A DNA stretch of 64,000 bases from Hymenobacter sp. 15J16-1T3B. GTDB taxonomy: Bacteria > Bacteroidota > Bacteroidia > Cytophagales > Hymenobacteraceae. Below the pieces are notes generated by a model. The model saw only the letters and a list, made by a program, of their open reading frames with translations, made no database searches and had not been told where the DNA came from. Positions 26,041 to 34,545 of this stretch are shown here, piece by piece (the first letter of the stretch is position 1; every line of letters begins with the position of its first letter). The DNA lies in NCBI RefSeq assembly GCF_020711235.1, contig NZ_JAJFAV010000003.1:248001-312000 (forward strand), given 5' to 3'. The position numbers and the translations under genes were made by a program.

Positions 26041-26143
26041 GTGAGGGGACTAACCCCGAATCGACGACCTGCGGCCGCCCTGCCTGCGCAGCATAACGGC
26101 CGGCGCGGCGCGCTTGCCGTGCCGAATCAGCTATTCTCCCCAT

Positions 26144-26151
26144 TATCTTTG
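26144..26151 (+). promoter_or_regulatory. -7 promoter box of the glycosyltransferase pair
   Basis: TATCTTTG, a perfect TAnnTTTG box, 28 nt before the GTG start at 26180. Confidence 0.7.
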
Positions 26152-26179
26152 TGGTCCATCTGCTTAGTCGCTCCGGCCT

Positions 26180-27412
26180 GTGAACGTTCTTCAGCTCTGT
26201 CCCCGCGTCCCGTTTCCGCCCACCGACGGCGGCGCCATTGCCATGTACGACGTGGCCGCCGGGCTCGTGCGGGCCGGCCACACCGTGACCTTGCTCGCGG
26301 CCAACACGCCCAAGCACCGGCAGGCCGCCGACGCGCTGGCCCACCTCGGCCCGAGCCTGCGCCTGGTGACGGTGGACGTGGACACGGCGCTTTCCCCGCT
26401 CAAGGCTCTGCGCAACCTGCTCTTCAGCCCGCATCCCTACAACGTGGAGCGCTTCATGTCCGAGGCCCTGGCCGCCAAGCTGGCCGAGCTGCTCACCACC
26501 GAGCCGTTCGACGTGGTGCAGATGGAAGGCACTTTCGTGGCTTGGTACGTGGACGTGGTGCGGCGCGTGGCGCCCGGCGTGCCCACCGTACTGCGGGCCC
26601 ACAACGTGGAGCACGAAATCTGGGACCAGCTGGCCCGCAACGAGCGGCAGGGGCTCAAGGCCGGCTACCTGCGCCACCTGGCCCGCCGCCTCAAGCGCTT
26701 CGAAGCGCAGTACCTGCCCCGCTTTTCGGCCGTGGCCGCCATCACCGAGCCCGACCAGCGCCGCCTGCGCCAGTTGGGCTGCCAGGAGCCGGTGGTGTTC
26801 ATCCCCGCCGGCGTCGACCTGACGCGCGTGCAGCCCGACCCCGGCATCAAGGCTCAACCCAAAACGCTGTTTTTCCTCGGCTCCCTCGACTGGCGGCCCA
26901 ACCAGGAAGGGCTGGAGTGGTTTCTGCAGCACGTGTGGCCCGAAGCCCGCCGCAACCACCCCGAACTGGTGCTCCACGTGGCCGGCAAAAACATGCCCGA
27001 CCACATCCGCGACCTGCGCGTGCCCGGGGTGCAGGTGCACGGCTTCGTGGAGTCGGCGCCGGTGTTCATGCAGCAGTACGAGGTGATGATTGTGCCGCTG
27101 CTTTCCGGCGGGGGCATGCGCGTGAAAATCATCGAGGGCATGGCCCTGGGCAAGTGCATCATCAGCACGGGGCTGGGCTCCGAGGGCATTGCCGTGCGCC
27201 ACTTGCACGACATCCTGGTGTGCGACGACCCGCAGCAGTGGATTGAGGTGCTGCGCCAGTACTGCCACGGCGAGTTTTGCTACAAGGGCGTGGGCGAGCA
27301 GGCCCAGCGCACCGCCCGCCTGCTCTACGACAACGATAAGGTGGTGCAGCGCTTTGTGGAGCTGTACCGGCGCGTGGGAGCGGGCGAAGCCGTAGCTTTG
27401 CCGCCCCGATGA
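26180..27412 (+). CDS. Glycosyltransferase, GT4-like (first of a pair)
   Basis: 410 aa with GTG start (no ATG fits; the promoter box lies just upstream). GT-B fold: N-terminal acceptor domain beginning NVLQLCPRVPFPPTDGGAIAMYDVAAGL and a C-terminal donor domain with ALFLGSLDWRPNQEGLEW-type and VIVPLLSGGGMRVKIIEGMALGKCIISTGLGSEGI, where the Glu in the IIEGMA segment belongs to the GT4 E-x7-E motif. It would transfer a sugar from a nucleotide donor onto a polysaccharide or lipid acceptor at the inner-membrane face. It overlaps the next gene by 4 nt (ATGA), so translation is probably coupled. The donor sugar is not readable. Confidence 0.85.
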   Translation: MNVLQLCPRVPFPPTDGGAIAMYDVAAGLVRAGHTVTLLAANTPKHRQAADALAHLGPSLRLVTVDVDTALSPLKALRNLLFSPHPYNVERFMSEALAAKLAELLTTEPFDVVQMEGTFVAWYVDVVRRVAPGVPTVLRAHNVEHEIWDQLARNERQGLKAGYLRHLARRLKRFEAQYLPRFSAVAAITEPDQRRLRQLGCQEPVVFIPAGVDLTRVQPDPGIKAQPKTLFFLGSLDWRPNQEGLEWFLQHVWPEARRNHPELVLHVAGKNMPDHIRDLRVPGVQVHGFVESAPVFMQQYEVMIVPLLSGGGMRVKIIEGMALGKCIISTGLGSEGIAVRHLHDILVCDDPQQWIEVLRQYCHGEFCYKGVGEQAQRTARLLYDNDKVVQRFVELYRRVGAGEAVALPPR

Positions 27413-28584
27413 AGCTTCTCGTCCTGCTGTCCCGCTTTCCGTATCCGCTCGACAAGGGCGACAAACTCCGCGCGTTTCACCAGCTGCGCTACCTCGCCCG
27501 GCACTTCGAGCTATGCCTGTTCGCCCTCAGCGACGAGGACGTGACCCCCGAAGCCCACGCGGCCGTGGCCCCGCTCTGCCGGGGCGGCGTGCACGTGCAC
27601 CGGCTGCAGAAGCCCGGCATTGCCGCCAACATGGCCTTGGCCGGCCTCAAAGGCCAACCCTTCCAGGTCGGCTACTTCCACGACGCGGCGGCCCAGCGCC
27701 GCCTGGCCGAGGTGGTGCGCCAGTTCCGGCCCGAGCGCGGCTACTGCCAGCTGATTCGCATGGCCGAGTACGCCCGGCCCCACGCCCGCGCCGTACCCTT
27801 CACGCTCGATTACATGGACGTGTTTTCGACCGGCATGCAACGCTGGGCCAGCAAGGCGCCCGTGTGGCAGCGCCCCGTCATGGCCCTGGAAGCCCGCCGC
27901 CTGCAGCAGTACGAGGCCCGCGCCTTCGACTGGTTCCGCCACCACACCATCATCAGCGACCAGGACCGGCAGCTCATCGACCACGAGCAGCGGCAGCGCA
28001 TTCAGGTGGTGCCCAACGGCATCGACACCGAGTTTTTTCGGCCCGGCGCCGTGGCGGCCGACGAACCGTTCGAGCTGGTGTTCTGCGGCAATATGGCCTA
28101 CCACCCCAATGTGGAAGCGGCCGAGTGGCTGGCCGAAGGCATCCTGCCCGCCGTGCAGCGCCGCCACCCCGCGGCCCGGCTGCTGCTGGCCGGCACCACG
28201 CCCGCGGCCCGGGTGCTGGCCTTGCAGTCCGACAGCGTCAAAGTCAGCGGCTGGCTGCCCGATATCCGCACGGCCTACGCCTCGGCGCGGGTATTTGTAG
28301 CGCCCATGCGCACCGGCACCGGCCTGCAAAACAAGCTGCTCGAAGCCATGGCCATGGGCCGACCCAGCGTCACCACCCCGCTGGCCAACAACGCCCTCGG
28401 CGGCACGCCCGGCCAGCACCTGCTCGTGGGCGCCGACACCGCCGGGCTGGCCGAGAGCATCTGCCAGCTGCTGGACCGCCCTACCGAAGCCGAGGGCCTG
28501 GCCCTGCAGGGCCGCGAGTTTGTGCGCGAACGGTACACCTGGGAAGGCACCACCGAGCGGCTGGCGCGGCTGCTGGCAGAATAG
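27409..28584 (+). CDS. Glycosyltransferase, GT4-like (second of a pair)
   Basis: 391 aa. GT-B fold: MKLLVLLSRFPYPLDKGDKLRAFHQLRYLA at the start, VVPNGIDTEFFRPG between the domains, VFCGNMAYHPNVEAAEW at the donor-domain start, and FVAPMRTGTGLQNKLLEAMAMGRPSVTTPLA, the donor-site motif with the conserved Glu. The start and central motifs resemble the TIGR03087 subgroup of exopolysaccharide glycosyltransferases. Its ATG overlaps the first glycosyltransferase stop. The two proteins are homologous but distinct, so they probably add consecutive sugars. No polymerase or flippase gene is adjacent. Confidence 0.85.
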   Translation: MKLLVLLSRFPYPLDKGDKLRAFHQLRYLARHFELCLFALSDEDVTPEAHAAVAPLCRGGVHVHRLQKPGIAANMALAGLKGQPFQVGYFHDAAAQRRLAEVVRQFRPERGYCQLIRMAEYARPHARAVPFTLDYMDVFSTGMQRWASKAPVWQRPVMALEARRLQQYEARAFDWFRHHTIISDQDRQLIDHEQRQRIQVVPNGIDTEFFRPGAVAADEPFELVFCGNMAYHPNVEAAEWLAEGILPAVQRRHPAARLLLAGTTPAARVLALQSDSVKVSGWLPDIRTAYASARVFVAPMRTGTGLQNKLLEAMAMGRPSVTTPLANNALGGTPGQHLLVGADTAGLAESICQLLDRPTEAEGLALQGREFVRERYTWEGTTERLARLLAE

Positions 28585-28613
28585 GCCCCGTTTGCTCCGC
28601 TAGGCAGCGGGGC
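28585..28613 (+). terminator. Weak hairpin after the glycosyltransferase pair
   Basis: GCCCCG (28585-28590) / CGGGGC (28608-28613) with a partly pairing inner segment; overlaps the end of the stop codon region. No T-tract. Confidence 0.4.
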
Positions 28614-28652
28614 AAGATGAGATAGTGACGCTAAAGAAATCAGGCTAGATTC

Positions 28653-28786
28653 TGACAAAAACAGCTTGTCACCAATGTCTACGTGCTAGCCAACAGTGTG
28701 ACAAATATTGTCACACTGTTGCTCTTTCAGTGTTTAATTGTGACAGTTGTGTCACATTGTCTGTCTAGCCTTAGCCTGTTGTGACA
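28653..28786. promoter_or_regulatory. Cluster of TGTGACA dyads, probable operator region
   Basis: Three inverted pairs of TGACA/TGTCA and one half-site stand in 134 bp. Pair 1: TGACA (28653) and TGTCA (28667). Pair 2: perfect 13-bp arms AACAGTGTGACAA / TTGTCACACTGTT, 28692-28720, with a 3-nt loop. Pair 3: TGTGACA-GTTG-TGTCACA, 28739-28756. Half-site TGTGACA 28780-28786. Spacers differ (9, 5 and 4 nt between the TGACA cores). The cluster lies immediately upstream of the promoter of the HTH gene at 28868, so a regulator, possibly that protein, may bind here. Confidence 0.6.
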
Positions 28787-28823
28787 ACCTCGTATTTAGC
28801 ATCGCGTAGGCAGGCATAGCCGG

Positions 28824-28831
28824 TAATTTTG
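28824..28831 (+). promoter_or_regulatory. -7 promoter box of the HTH gene
   Basis: TAATTTTG, a perfect TAnnTTTG match, 36 nt before ATG 28868 and 38 bp after the last TGTGACA half-site. Confidence 0.65.
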
Positions 28832-28867
28832 GAAAGGAAATCTGCTGGCGGCTCTGTTTCCTTAGCT

Positions 28868-29479
28868 ATGCCAAGTCATCTGCCGCGTACCGATTCGTTG
28901 ACCGTTCTGGTGCGGGCCCACTTTGCCCTGACCCAAAGCGAGCTGGCCCGCTTTGTCGGCGTTGGGCGTACGCTGCTGGCCCACGCCGAAGCCGGCCGGC
29001 GCAATTTGCCCGAAGCGGCCTTTCGTCGCCTGCTGGTGCTGGCGCGCCAATTGCCGCCGCCGGAAGGAGAGGGGCCGTCGGCCCCGGAAACGCTTCACTT
29101 CCTGGCCGGAACGGCTGCTGCGGACACCCTCGCGCTGTTGCAGCGCCGCCGGGAAGTGCAGGCTGCCCTGGTGCAGGAGCAATCGGTGCTGGACAAGCGC
29201 GGGCTGCTGCAACTAGCCTACGAGCGTCGCCGCTGGGCACTCACGACCTTGCCCGTGGCGCTGGCTGCACCCATCGACCCCGCGTCCCGCTGGGCCGCGG
29301 CTACCCCCAATGTGGCCCAGGACCTGGGCTGGCTGGGAGAACTGGCGCGGGAAACGGCCCAGGCCACCGAGCCTTTTTCGGCTACCGAGCAAGCGCTGCG
29401 AACGGCTCGGCTGCGCGGCTTGGAAGCCGAACTAGCGGCCCTCGACGCATTCTTAGTCGGTACAGCCGGGGCCAAATAG
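28868..29479 (+). CDS. Small XRE-like helix-turn-helix protein
   Basis: 203 aa from ATG 28868. Residues ~8-60 form an XRE/lambda-repressor-like HTH: TDSLTVLVRAHFALTQSELARFVGVGRTLLAHAEAGRRNLPEAAF, with the turn at FVGVGR. The rest is a helical, Glu/Arg-rich region (LALLQRRREVQAALVQEQSVL, ATEQALRTARLRGLEAELAALDAFL) suited to dimerisation or coiled coil. No membrane helix. The gene follows the TGTGACA dyad cluster, which suggests autoregulation; this is inference. No toxin-like partner gene is adjacent. Function beyond probable DNA binding is unknown. Confidence 0.7.
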   Translation: MPSHLPRTDSLTVLVRAHFALTQSELARFVGVGRTLLAHAEAGRRNLPEAAFRRLLVLARQLPPPEGEGPSAPETLHFLAGTAAADTLALLQRRREVQAALVQEQSVLDKRGLLQLAYERRRWALTTLPVALAAPIDPASRWAAATPNVAQDLGWLGELARETAQATEPFSATEQALRTARLRGLEAELAALDAFLVGTAGAK

Positions 29480-29665
29480 CGCCGGCTCGGGCGTTGAGCG
29501 GCTGAATCAGAGGCCCGGGCGCGCGTAGAGTGGCCGCGGCGAACTGCCCTGGGAATTGTTGCTGCGGGCGACGCAAAGCAGGGCTGCTGCTTGGGTAGCT
29601 TCCCAATCGTGGCCGCAGCCTAACAACTGTTCGGTCACTACCGCCAACGATTCCGGCCGGGCCGT

Positions 29666-29673
29666 TAACTTTG
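29666..29673 (+). promoter_or_regulatory. -7 promoter box of ribBA
   Basis: TAACTTTG, a perfect TAnnTTTG box, 78 nt before the ribBA ATG. No FMN riboswitch consensus was recognised in the leader. Confidence 0.6.
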
Positions 29674-29751
29674 TGGAGCCGCTGGCGGTTGTCAGCCCAG
29701 ATTCCCACCGCGGCCCGCTTCCCCTGGCCGGCCGCCCTTTCTCCGCAAGCC

Positions 29752-31008
29752 ATGCTTGACCCCATCGAAGACGCCATTGCCGACATCCGCGCCGGCAAAG
29801 TGGTGGTAGTAGTGGACGACGAAGACCGCGAAAACGAAGGCGACTTTATCTGCGCCGCCCGCTGCGCTACGCCCGAAGTCATCAACTTCATGGCCACCCA
29901 CGGCCGCGGCCTGGTGTGCGCCCCGCTCATCGAGGACCGCTGCGAAGAGCTTGGCCTGGAACTGATGGTGGGCCGCAACACCGCCCTGCACGCGACGCCC
30001 TTCACCGTGTCGGTGGACCTGTTGAAGAACGGCGTGACCACCGGCATTTCGGCTTCCGACCGTTCCAAGACCATCCTGGCCCTCATCGACCCCGAGACCA
30101 ATCCGGAAGAACTGGGCAAACCCGGCCACATTTTCCCGCTGAAAGCCCGCAAGGAAGGCGTGCTGCGCCGCGCCGGCCACACCGAAGCGGCCATCGACCT
30201 TTCGCGCCTGGCCGGTTTTGAGCCCGCCGGCGTGCTCGTCGAAATCCTGAAGGAAGACGGCGAAATGGCCCGCCTGCCCGAGCTGCGCCAGATTGCCGAC
30301 AAGTGGGGCCTGAAGCTGATTTCGGTGCAGGACCTGATCAAGTACCGCCTGCAGAAGGAAAGCCTCATCGACCGCGAAATTTCGGTGAAGATGCCCACTC
30401 AGTGGGGCGACTTCGACCTGATTGCCTACACCCAGCGCAGCACCGGCGCCCAGCACCTGGCCTTGGTCAAGGGCGACATTTCGGGCGACGAACCCGTGCT
30501 GGTGCGCGTGCACTCCTCCTGCGTCACCGGCGACATCTTCGGCTCCTGCCGCTGCGACTGCGGCCCCCAGCTGCACCACGCCATGCAGCAGATCGAGCGC
30601 GAAGGCAAGGGCGTGCTCGTGTACATGAACCAGGAAGGCCGCGGCATCGGGCTGCTCAACAAGCTCAAGGCTTACAAGCTGCAGGAGCAAGGCCGCGACA
30701 CCGTGGAAGCCAACCTGGAGCTGGGCTTCGGCATGGACGAGCGCGACTACGGCGTGGGCGCCCAAATTCTGCGCGACCTGGGCATCTCGAAGATGCGCCT
30801 GCTCACCAACAACCCCCGCAAGCGCACCGGCCTCATCGGCTACGGCCTCGAAATCGTGGACACGGTGCCCATCGAGGTGGCGCCCAACGAGCACAACGAG
30901 CGGTACCTGACCACCAAGCGCGACAAGCTGGGCCACACCATCCTCACCAAGGACCGCGGCCCGCACCCCGCCCAGGCTGCCGCCGAAATGCTTTCCTCCG
31001 CCGAATAG
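29752..31008 (+). CDS. ribBA: Bifunctional DHBP synthase / GTP cyclohydrolase II
   Basis: 418 aa from ATG 29752. The N-terminal ~205 residues are 3,4-dihydroxy-2-butanone-4-phosphate synthase (acidic loop [11 protein letters not shown], 22-32; [19 protein letters not shown]). The C-terminal half is GTP cyclohydrolase II with zinc ligands Cys257, Cys268 and Cys270 in [26 protein letters not shown] and [13 protein letters not shown]. It feeds both arms of riboflavin synthesis. Both domains keep their catalytic residues, so it should be fully bifunctional. Transcribed alone, with a strong terminator downstream. Confidence 0.96.
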   Translation: MLDPIEDAIADIRAGKVVVVVDDEDRENEGDFICAARCATPEVINFMATHGRGLVCAPLIEDRCEELGLELMVGRNTALHATPFTVSVDLLKNGVTTGISASDRSKTILALIDPETNPEELGKPGHIFPLKARKEGVLRRAGHTEAAIDLSRLAGFEPAGVLVEILKEDGEMARLPELRQIADKWGLKLISVQDLIKYRLQKESLIDREISVKMPTQWGDFDLIAYTQRSTGAQHLALVKGDISGDEPVLVRVHSSCVTGDIFGSCRCDCGPQLHHAMQQIEREGKGVLVYMNQEGRGIGLLNKLKAYKLQEQGRDTVEANLELGFGMDERDYGVGAQILRDLGISKMRLLTNNPRKRTGLIGYGLEIVDTVPIEVAPNEHNERYLTTKRDKLGHTILTKDRGPHPAQAAAEMLSSAE

Positions 31009-31028
31009 CCCGAGCTTACGGCAATCAA

Positions 31029-31066
31029 CAAAAAGCCCGCGTCCGCACTTGGATGGGGGCTTTTTG
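31029..31066 (+). terminator. Intrinsic terminator of ribBA
   Basis: 10-bp arms CAAAAAGCCC / GGGCTTTTTG (31029-31038, 31057-31066), 20 bp after the stop, with a T-run in the right arm. Confidence 0.8.
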
Positions 31067-31370
31067 CTGCTGTAAACATGAAATATTGGTCCGCCTGATT
31101 GAGCCGTACCGGCGCGGCTGCGGCACCGGTTTTGGTGGCTGAAACCACAGCGCGCCAACCGGTTTCTGGGATACCGACTGTGCCAGGAGCAAGGGGCTGA
31201 TTGACGACCTCTCCGGCGCAGTCAAACCCCAGCCATATCTTCCGTGCGATTCTGCGAGCAGCGCAGACCAGCGGGCAGCTCGGCAAGACTAGGCAGGCAA
31301 AACAAGATGCCTGCGATACTGCCCATAACCGTGCTTATATCAACGATATTCGGCGTATCTTATTAGGGCT
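31067..31370. other. Intergenic region without recognised gene
   Basis: 304 bp between the ribBA terminator and the next gene. TATCTTAT at 31356-31363 lies 7 bp before the next ATG and resembles an imperfect -7 box. No ORF with convincing coding character, tRNA or repeat seen. Confidence 0.5.
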
Positions 31371-32177
31371 ATGAAAGCCCATGTTGCGCGCACGTTGCTG
31401 GCCGGCTTGGCGGCCGCTTTTCTCTGGAGCCCGGGCGCCCGGGCCCAGCGCCCCCTGGTGCAGCAGTTTGCCTATAGCACCGTGCTGCTCACCTCCGGCG
31501 ACACGCTGCGCGGGCCCCTCACGTACTACGCCGACCGCGACTTACTGCTGGTGCAGCAGGCCGACCGCTCGGTGCGCACGGCGTCGGCGGCTATGGTGCG
31601 GGCGTTTGCCGTGCGCGGCGAGCTGACGGGCGCGGGCGAGTACCTGGACATGCCCGCCGAGCTGCCCGAGCCGCGCCGGACGCCGGCGCTGAGCAGTGCC
31701 CAGGGCGCGCCCCTGCCCGCGCTGCTGCCCCAGCGGGCCGAGCCGAATGCCACGCGGGTATTTCGCAGCCTGCGCTGGAATCACGGGGCGGAGTACGCCG
31801 ACTACCGCACGCCCGCCTTCTTCGAGCAGCTCAGCGCCGGCCCGACGCTGCTGCTGCGGCGTCAGCAGCTCGTGGAGCGCCCCGTGTCTTCCACCGACCC
31901 CATGTTTCTGTCGGCGTATCCCGCCGGGGGACTGCCGCGCGGCACGGTGGGCTACATCGTGTCGGCCCAGAGTCAATTTTTTCTGGCGACTCCGGCGGGC
32001 GAAGTGCTGGCGCTGCGCAACCCGCGCCGGCACCTGCTGGCCTATTTTCAGGCCGAGGCCGCGCAAATCGAGGAGTATGCGCGGCAGCAGCGGCTCAGCT
32101 TCAACACCTCCGACGACCTGGCGCGCCTCGTCAGCTACGCCAACGCCCTGCGCCGCCAAGCCGCCGACGCGCGCTGA
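31371..32177 (+). CDS. Secreted hypothetical protein
   Basis: 268 aa. Signal peptide with a hydrophobic core ARTLLAGLAAAFLW and a cleavage site after PGARA. Not recognised. The N-terminal part is beta-rich (STVLLTSGDTLRGPLTYYADRDLLLVQQADRSVRTASAAMVRAF), a pattern of the kind seen in Bacteroidota proteins whose first strands follow the LxxGDTLxGxL form. The C-terminus is helical (EAAQIEEYARQQRLSFN). No catalytic residues or cysteines stand out. Probably periplasmic. Convergent with the next gene; the stops are 6 bp apart. Confidence 0.6.
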   Translation: MKAHVARTLLAGLAAAFLWSPGARAQRPLVQQFAYSTVLLTSGDTLRGPLTYYADRDLLLVQQADRSVRTASAAMVRAFAVRGELTGAGEYLDMPAELPEPRRTPALSSAQGAPLPALLPQRAEPNATRVFRSLRWNHGAEYADYRTPAFFEQLSAGPTLLLRRQQLVERPVSSTDPMFLSAYPAGGLPRGTVGYIVSAQSQFFLATPAGEVLALRNPRRHLLAYFQAEAAQIEEYARQQRLSFNTSDDLARLVSYANALRRQAADAR

Positions 32178-32183
32178 CCGGGC

Positions 32184-32732
32184 CTACTTGCGGCCGCAGC
32201 CGCAGCTCCAATTCTGCGTGCCGGTGCCCGTGGTCAGCTCGATGTCGAGCTGCCCGGCTTTGTCGACGGTGGAAAACGTCGTCTTGACCGCGCCGCGCTC
32301 GGCGAAATAGCCCGTGAGCCAAGTTACTTGCCGGGTGGCCGGGTCGTAGGTGTAGCGGCCGGTGGTGTTGCCGTCGAGGTAGCGGTAGGTGCCGTTGGCG
32401 TTGAGCTGAATGACGCCCTTGGGAATGAAGTTCAGGCGCTTGCCGCTGGCGTCCCAGGCGTTGTGGGTGCAGCTGTAGTCGCCGTAGACGAGCTGGGCCG
32501 CGGCCATGGGGCCGGCCATGCGCATGCCGCCGGCTTTGGCGGCTGCGTCGGCTTCGGTGCGGGCCTGCAGGGCGGCAGCGGCGCGGGCCCGCACGGCCGC
32601 GGCTTCGGCCTGGGCGCGCTCCTGCGGGCTCGGGGCCGCGGTGGGCGCGGGGGAAGGCGTTTGGGCGGTGGCCGCCCCGGCCAGTGCCAGGAGCGCGCCG
32701 GTAAGCAAAGTAGTAGTCAGACGCATGCGCAT
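32184..32732 (-). CDS. Secreted hypothetical protein with Ala-rich linker
   Basis: 182 aa (start 32732; an ATG at 32726 is also possible). Signal peptide MRMRLTTTLLTGALLALAGAATAQ, then a Pro/Ala/Gln-rich linker to about residue 75 that includes a helical AQAEAAAVRARAAAALQARTEADAAAK. The C-terminal ~100 residues are a compact beta domain (YGDYSCTHNAWDASGKRLNF, GTYRYLDGNTTGRYTYDPATRQVTWLTG) with cysteines near both ends (Cys in YSCTH and the final SCGCG) that could bridge. It resembles small secreted beta-barrel domains; not assigned. TACCTTTA at 32765-32772 is a near-perfect -7 box. Confidence 0.6.
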   Translation of the reverse strand: MRMRLTTTLLTGALLALAGAATAQTPSPAPTAAPSPQERAQAEAAAVRARAAAALQARTEADAAAKAGGMRMAGPMAAAQLVYGDYSCTHNAWDASGKRLNFIPKGVIQLNANGTYRYLDGNTTGRYTYDPATRQVTWLTGYFAERGAVKTTFSTVDKAGQLDIELTTGTGTQNWSCGCGRK

Positions 32733-32764
32733 CGGGCGACGGCGGAAAAGCTACCGTCCGTGCG

Positions 32765-32772
32765 TAAAGGTA
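32765..32772 (-). promoter_or_regulatory. Probable -7 box for the secreted protein at 32184-32732
   Basis: TACCTTTA on the minus strand, one mismatch to TAnnTTTG, 32 nt before ATG 32732. Confidence 0.45.
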
Positions 32773-32776
32773 GGGG

Positions 32777-33544
32777 CTACAGGTCGCGGGTGCGCAACAC
32801 GGCCGCACTCAGCAGCCAAAACAGCGCCGCCCAGGCCAGGGCGACGGGCACCGCCTCGCCGGGCAGCAGGGCGCCGCTCGGGCCCAGCACGGTGTCGAGG
32901 GTTTGGGCAAAGGGCGAGGGCGTGAGGATGTCCAGGGCCTTGATGGGCAGAAACCGGTCGATGGTGTCGGGCAGAAAATAGCGGATCAGGCGCTCGGCCA
33001 CCCACACGTAGAGCAGCAGGGCCACGATGGCCGGCGTGCTTTTGCGAATGAGCACGGCCAGCAGCGCCGCCAGCGACAGGTAGCCCAGCAACTGCGCCGC
33101 GTAGAGCAGCAGGGGCCGCGGGGCGGCGGCCAGCACCGCCGGCAGGCTGGCCCCGGCGGCCCGCGTCAGGCCAAAATACGCGCCCACCAGCAGCACCGAC
33201 AATACGGCCCAGGCCACCAGCAGGGCCGTGACCAGCAGCTTGTCGAGCACCAGCTGCTCACGCGAGGCCCCGTCGATGACCTGCTGGCGGAAGGTGCGGT
33301 ACTGAAACTCGTCGGTGATGAGCATGATGAGCAGAAACGCCGGCAGCAGGGAAAAATAGCTGGCCAGGTACGTCAGGTTGGTCCACAGCCCCGGCAGCGC
33401 GTACAGCGCCTGCCCCAGCTGCTGCCCGTTGACGTTGACGCCGCCGGCGCCGGCCACCGTGGCGGCCAGCAAGCCGGTAAACAGCAGCAGAATAACCCAG
33501 GCGGTGCGGTAGGGCAGCAGCTTGTGAAGCTCGGTGCGAAGCAT
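32777..33544 (-). CDS. ABC-2 type transporter permease
   Basis: 255 aa with about six membrane helices (for example AWVILLLFTGLLAATVAG, YFSLLPAFLLIMLI, LLLYAAQLLGYLSLAALLAVLI, VALAWAALFWLLSAAVL). The segment ITDEFQYRTFRQQVIDGASREQLVLDKLL is the cytoplasmic coupling region of ABC-2 permeases that end or begin gliding/bacteriocin-type exporters. It starts 16 nt after the ATPase gene stop, so it forms a two-gene operon with it. The exported substrate is not known. Confidence 0.85.
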   Translation of the reverse strand: MLRTELHKLLPYRTAWVILLLFTGLLAATVAGAGGVNVNGQQLGQALYALPGLWTNLTYLASYFSLLPAFLLIMLITDEFQYRTFRQQVIDGASREQLVLDKLLVTALLVAWAVLSVLLVGAYFGLTRAAGASLPAVLAAAPRPLLLYAAQLLGYLSLAALLAVLIRKSTPAIVALLLYVWVAERLIRYFLPDTIDRFLPIKALDILTPSPFAQTLDTVLGPSGALLPGEAVPVALAWAALFWLLSAAVLRTRDL

Positions 33545-33560
33545 AAGGTAAAATGCTGAG

Positions 33561-34466
33561 TTAGGAATGCTGAATCAGCTGCAAAAACTGGGTTTCCAGG
33601 CTGCGCGGCTCGTTGCTCAGGTGCGCCAGCGCCAAGCCTTGGGCGAAGAGGGCGCGGTTGAGGTCGGCGGGAGTATGACCGGCGGCCAGCGTGAGCGAGC
33701 AGGCTCCGCCGGGGGCGGGCTGAACGTCGTGGGCAAAGGGCACGGCCGCCAGGGCCCGCAGCAAGCTCTGCGGGTCGGCGTCGGGGGCCAGGCGCAGGTG
33801 CACGCGGTCGGTGGCGGCCAGAATGTGGCCGACCGGGCCGGCGGCGCGCAGTTGGCCATGGTGGAGCACGGCGGCGTGGGTGCACACCTTCTGCACTTCG
33901 TCGAGCAGGTGGCTGGCCAAGATGATGGTGCGGCCCTCACTGGCGAGGCGCTGGATGAGGCGGCGCACGTCGGCAATGCCCTGCGGGTCGAGGCCGTTGG
34001 TGGGCTCGTCGAGCACCAGCACTTCGGGCTGCCCGAGCAGGGCGGCGGCCAGGGCCAGGCGCTGCTTCATGCCCAGCGAAAAGCCGCGCACCGGCTCGTG
34101 CTGCCGCCCGGCCAGCTCCACCGTGTCCAGGGCCGCGTCGATGGTGGCCGGGCTGGCCCGCTTGGTGTCGGCCGTAATCTGCAGGTTCTGGCGGGCCGAG
34201 AGGTAGGGAAAGAAGTTGGGCGTTTCGAGCAGGGCGCCCACCCGGCGCCGCGCCGCGGCCGTGGGCGCCGCCCCGAACCAGCGTACCGCGCCGCTGCTGG
34301 CGTGCAGCACGCCCAAGGCAATGCCCAGGGTGGTGGTTTTGCCCGAGCCGTTCGGGCCCAGCAGGCCGAACACGCTGCCGGCGGGCACACTCAGCGAGAG
34401 GTCCTGCACGCCGGTGGTGCGGGCGTAGCGCTTGGTCAGGTGCTCAATGTCGAGGATGGCGGACAT
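33561..34466 (-). CDS. ABC transporter ATP-binding protein
   Basis: 301 aa. Complete ATPase: Walker A GPNGSGKT (37-44), Q-loop region around ETPNFFPYLS, signature FSLGMKQR (129-136, a normal variant of LSGGQ in this subfamily), Walker B VLVLDEPTNGLD (149-160) and the switch His in ILASHLL. The C-terminal ~80 residues carry the extra domain seen in CcmA/NatA-type ATPases of ABC-2 exporters. It powers the permease encoded directly downstream (32777-33544). Exporters of this kind often move antibiotics or lipids; nothing here specifies the cargo. Confidence 0.9.
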   Translation of the reverse strand: MSAILDIEHLTKRYARTTGVQDLSLSVPAGSVFGLLGPNGSGKTTTLGIALGVLHASSGAVRWFGAAPTAAARRRVGALLETPNFFPYLSARQNLQITADTKRASPATIDAALDTVELAGRQHEPVRGFSLGMKQRLALAAALLGQPEVLVLDEPTNGLDPQGIADVRRLIQRLASEGRTIILASHLLDEVQKVCTHAAVLHHGQLRAAGPVGHILAATDRVHLRLAPDADPQSLLRALAAVPFAHDVQPAPGGACSLTLAAGHTPADLNRALFAQGLALAHLSNEPRSLETQFLQLIQHS

Positions 34467-34545
34467 GCGGGTAGGCAGGGAAGGAGCAGGGAAACTATGC
34501 AGTTCGGGGGCGAATGGCCGGGTGCCGGCGGCAAGAAACCATCCA

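Noticed and set aside
28692-28756. CRP-binding sites (TGTGA-N6-TCACA)
   Set aside because: The spacers are 9 and 8 nt rather than 6, and other dyads of the cluster do not fit; a different regulator is more likely.
29480-29751. FMN riboswitch before ribBA
   Set aside because: The conserved FMN aptamer blocks could not be found in the leader.
31067-31370. Transfer RNA or small RNA gene
   Set aside because: No cloverleaf or conserved TTC motif was found here or in other intergenic regions.
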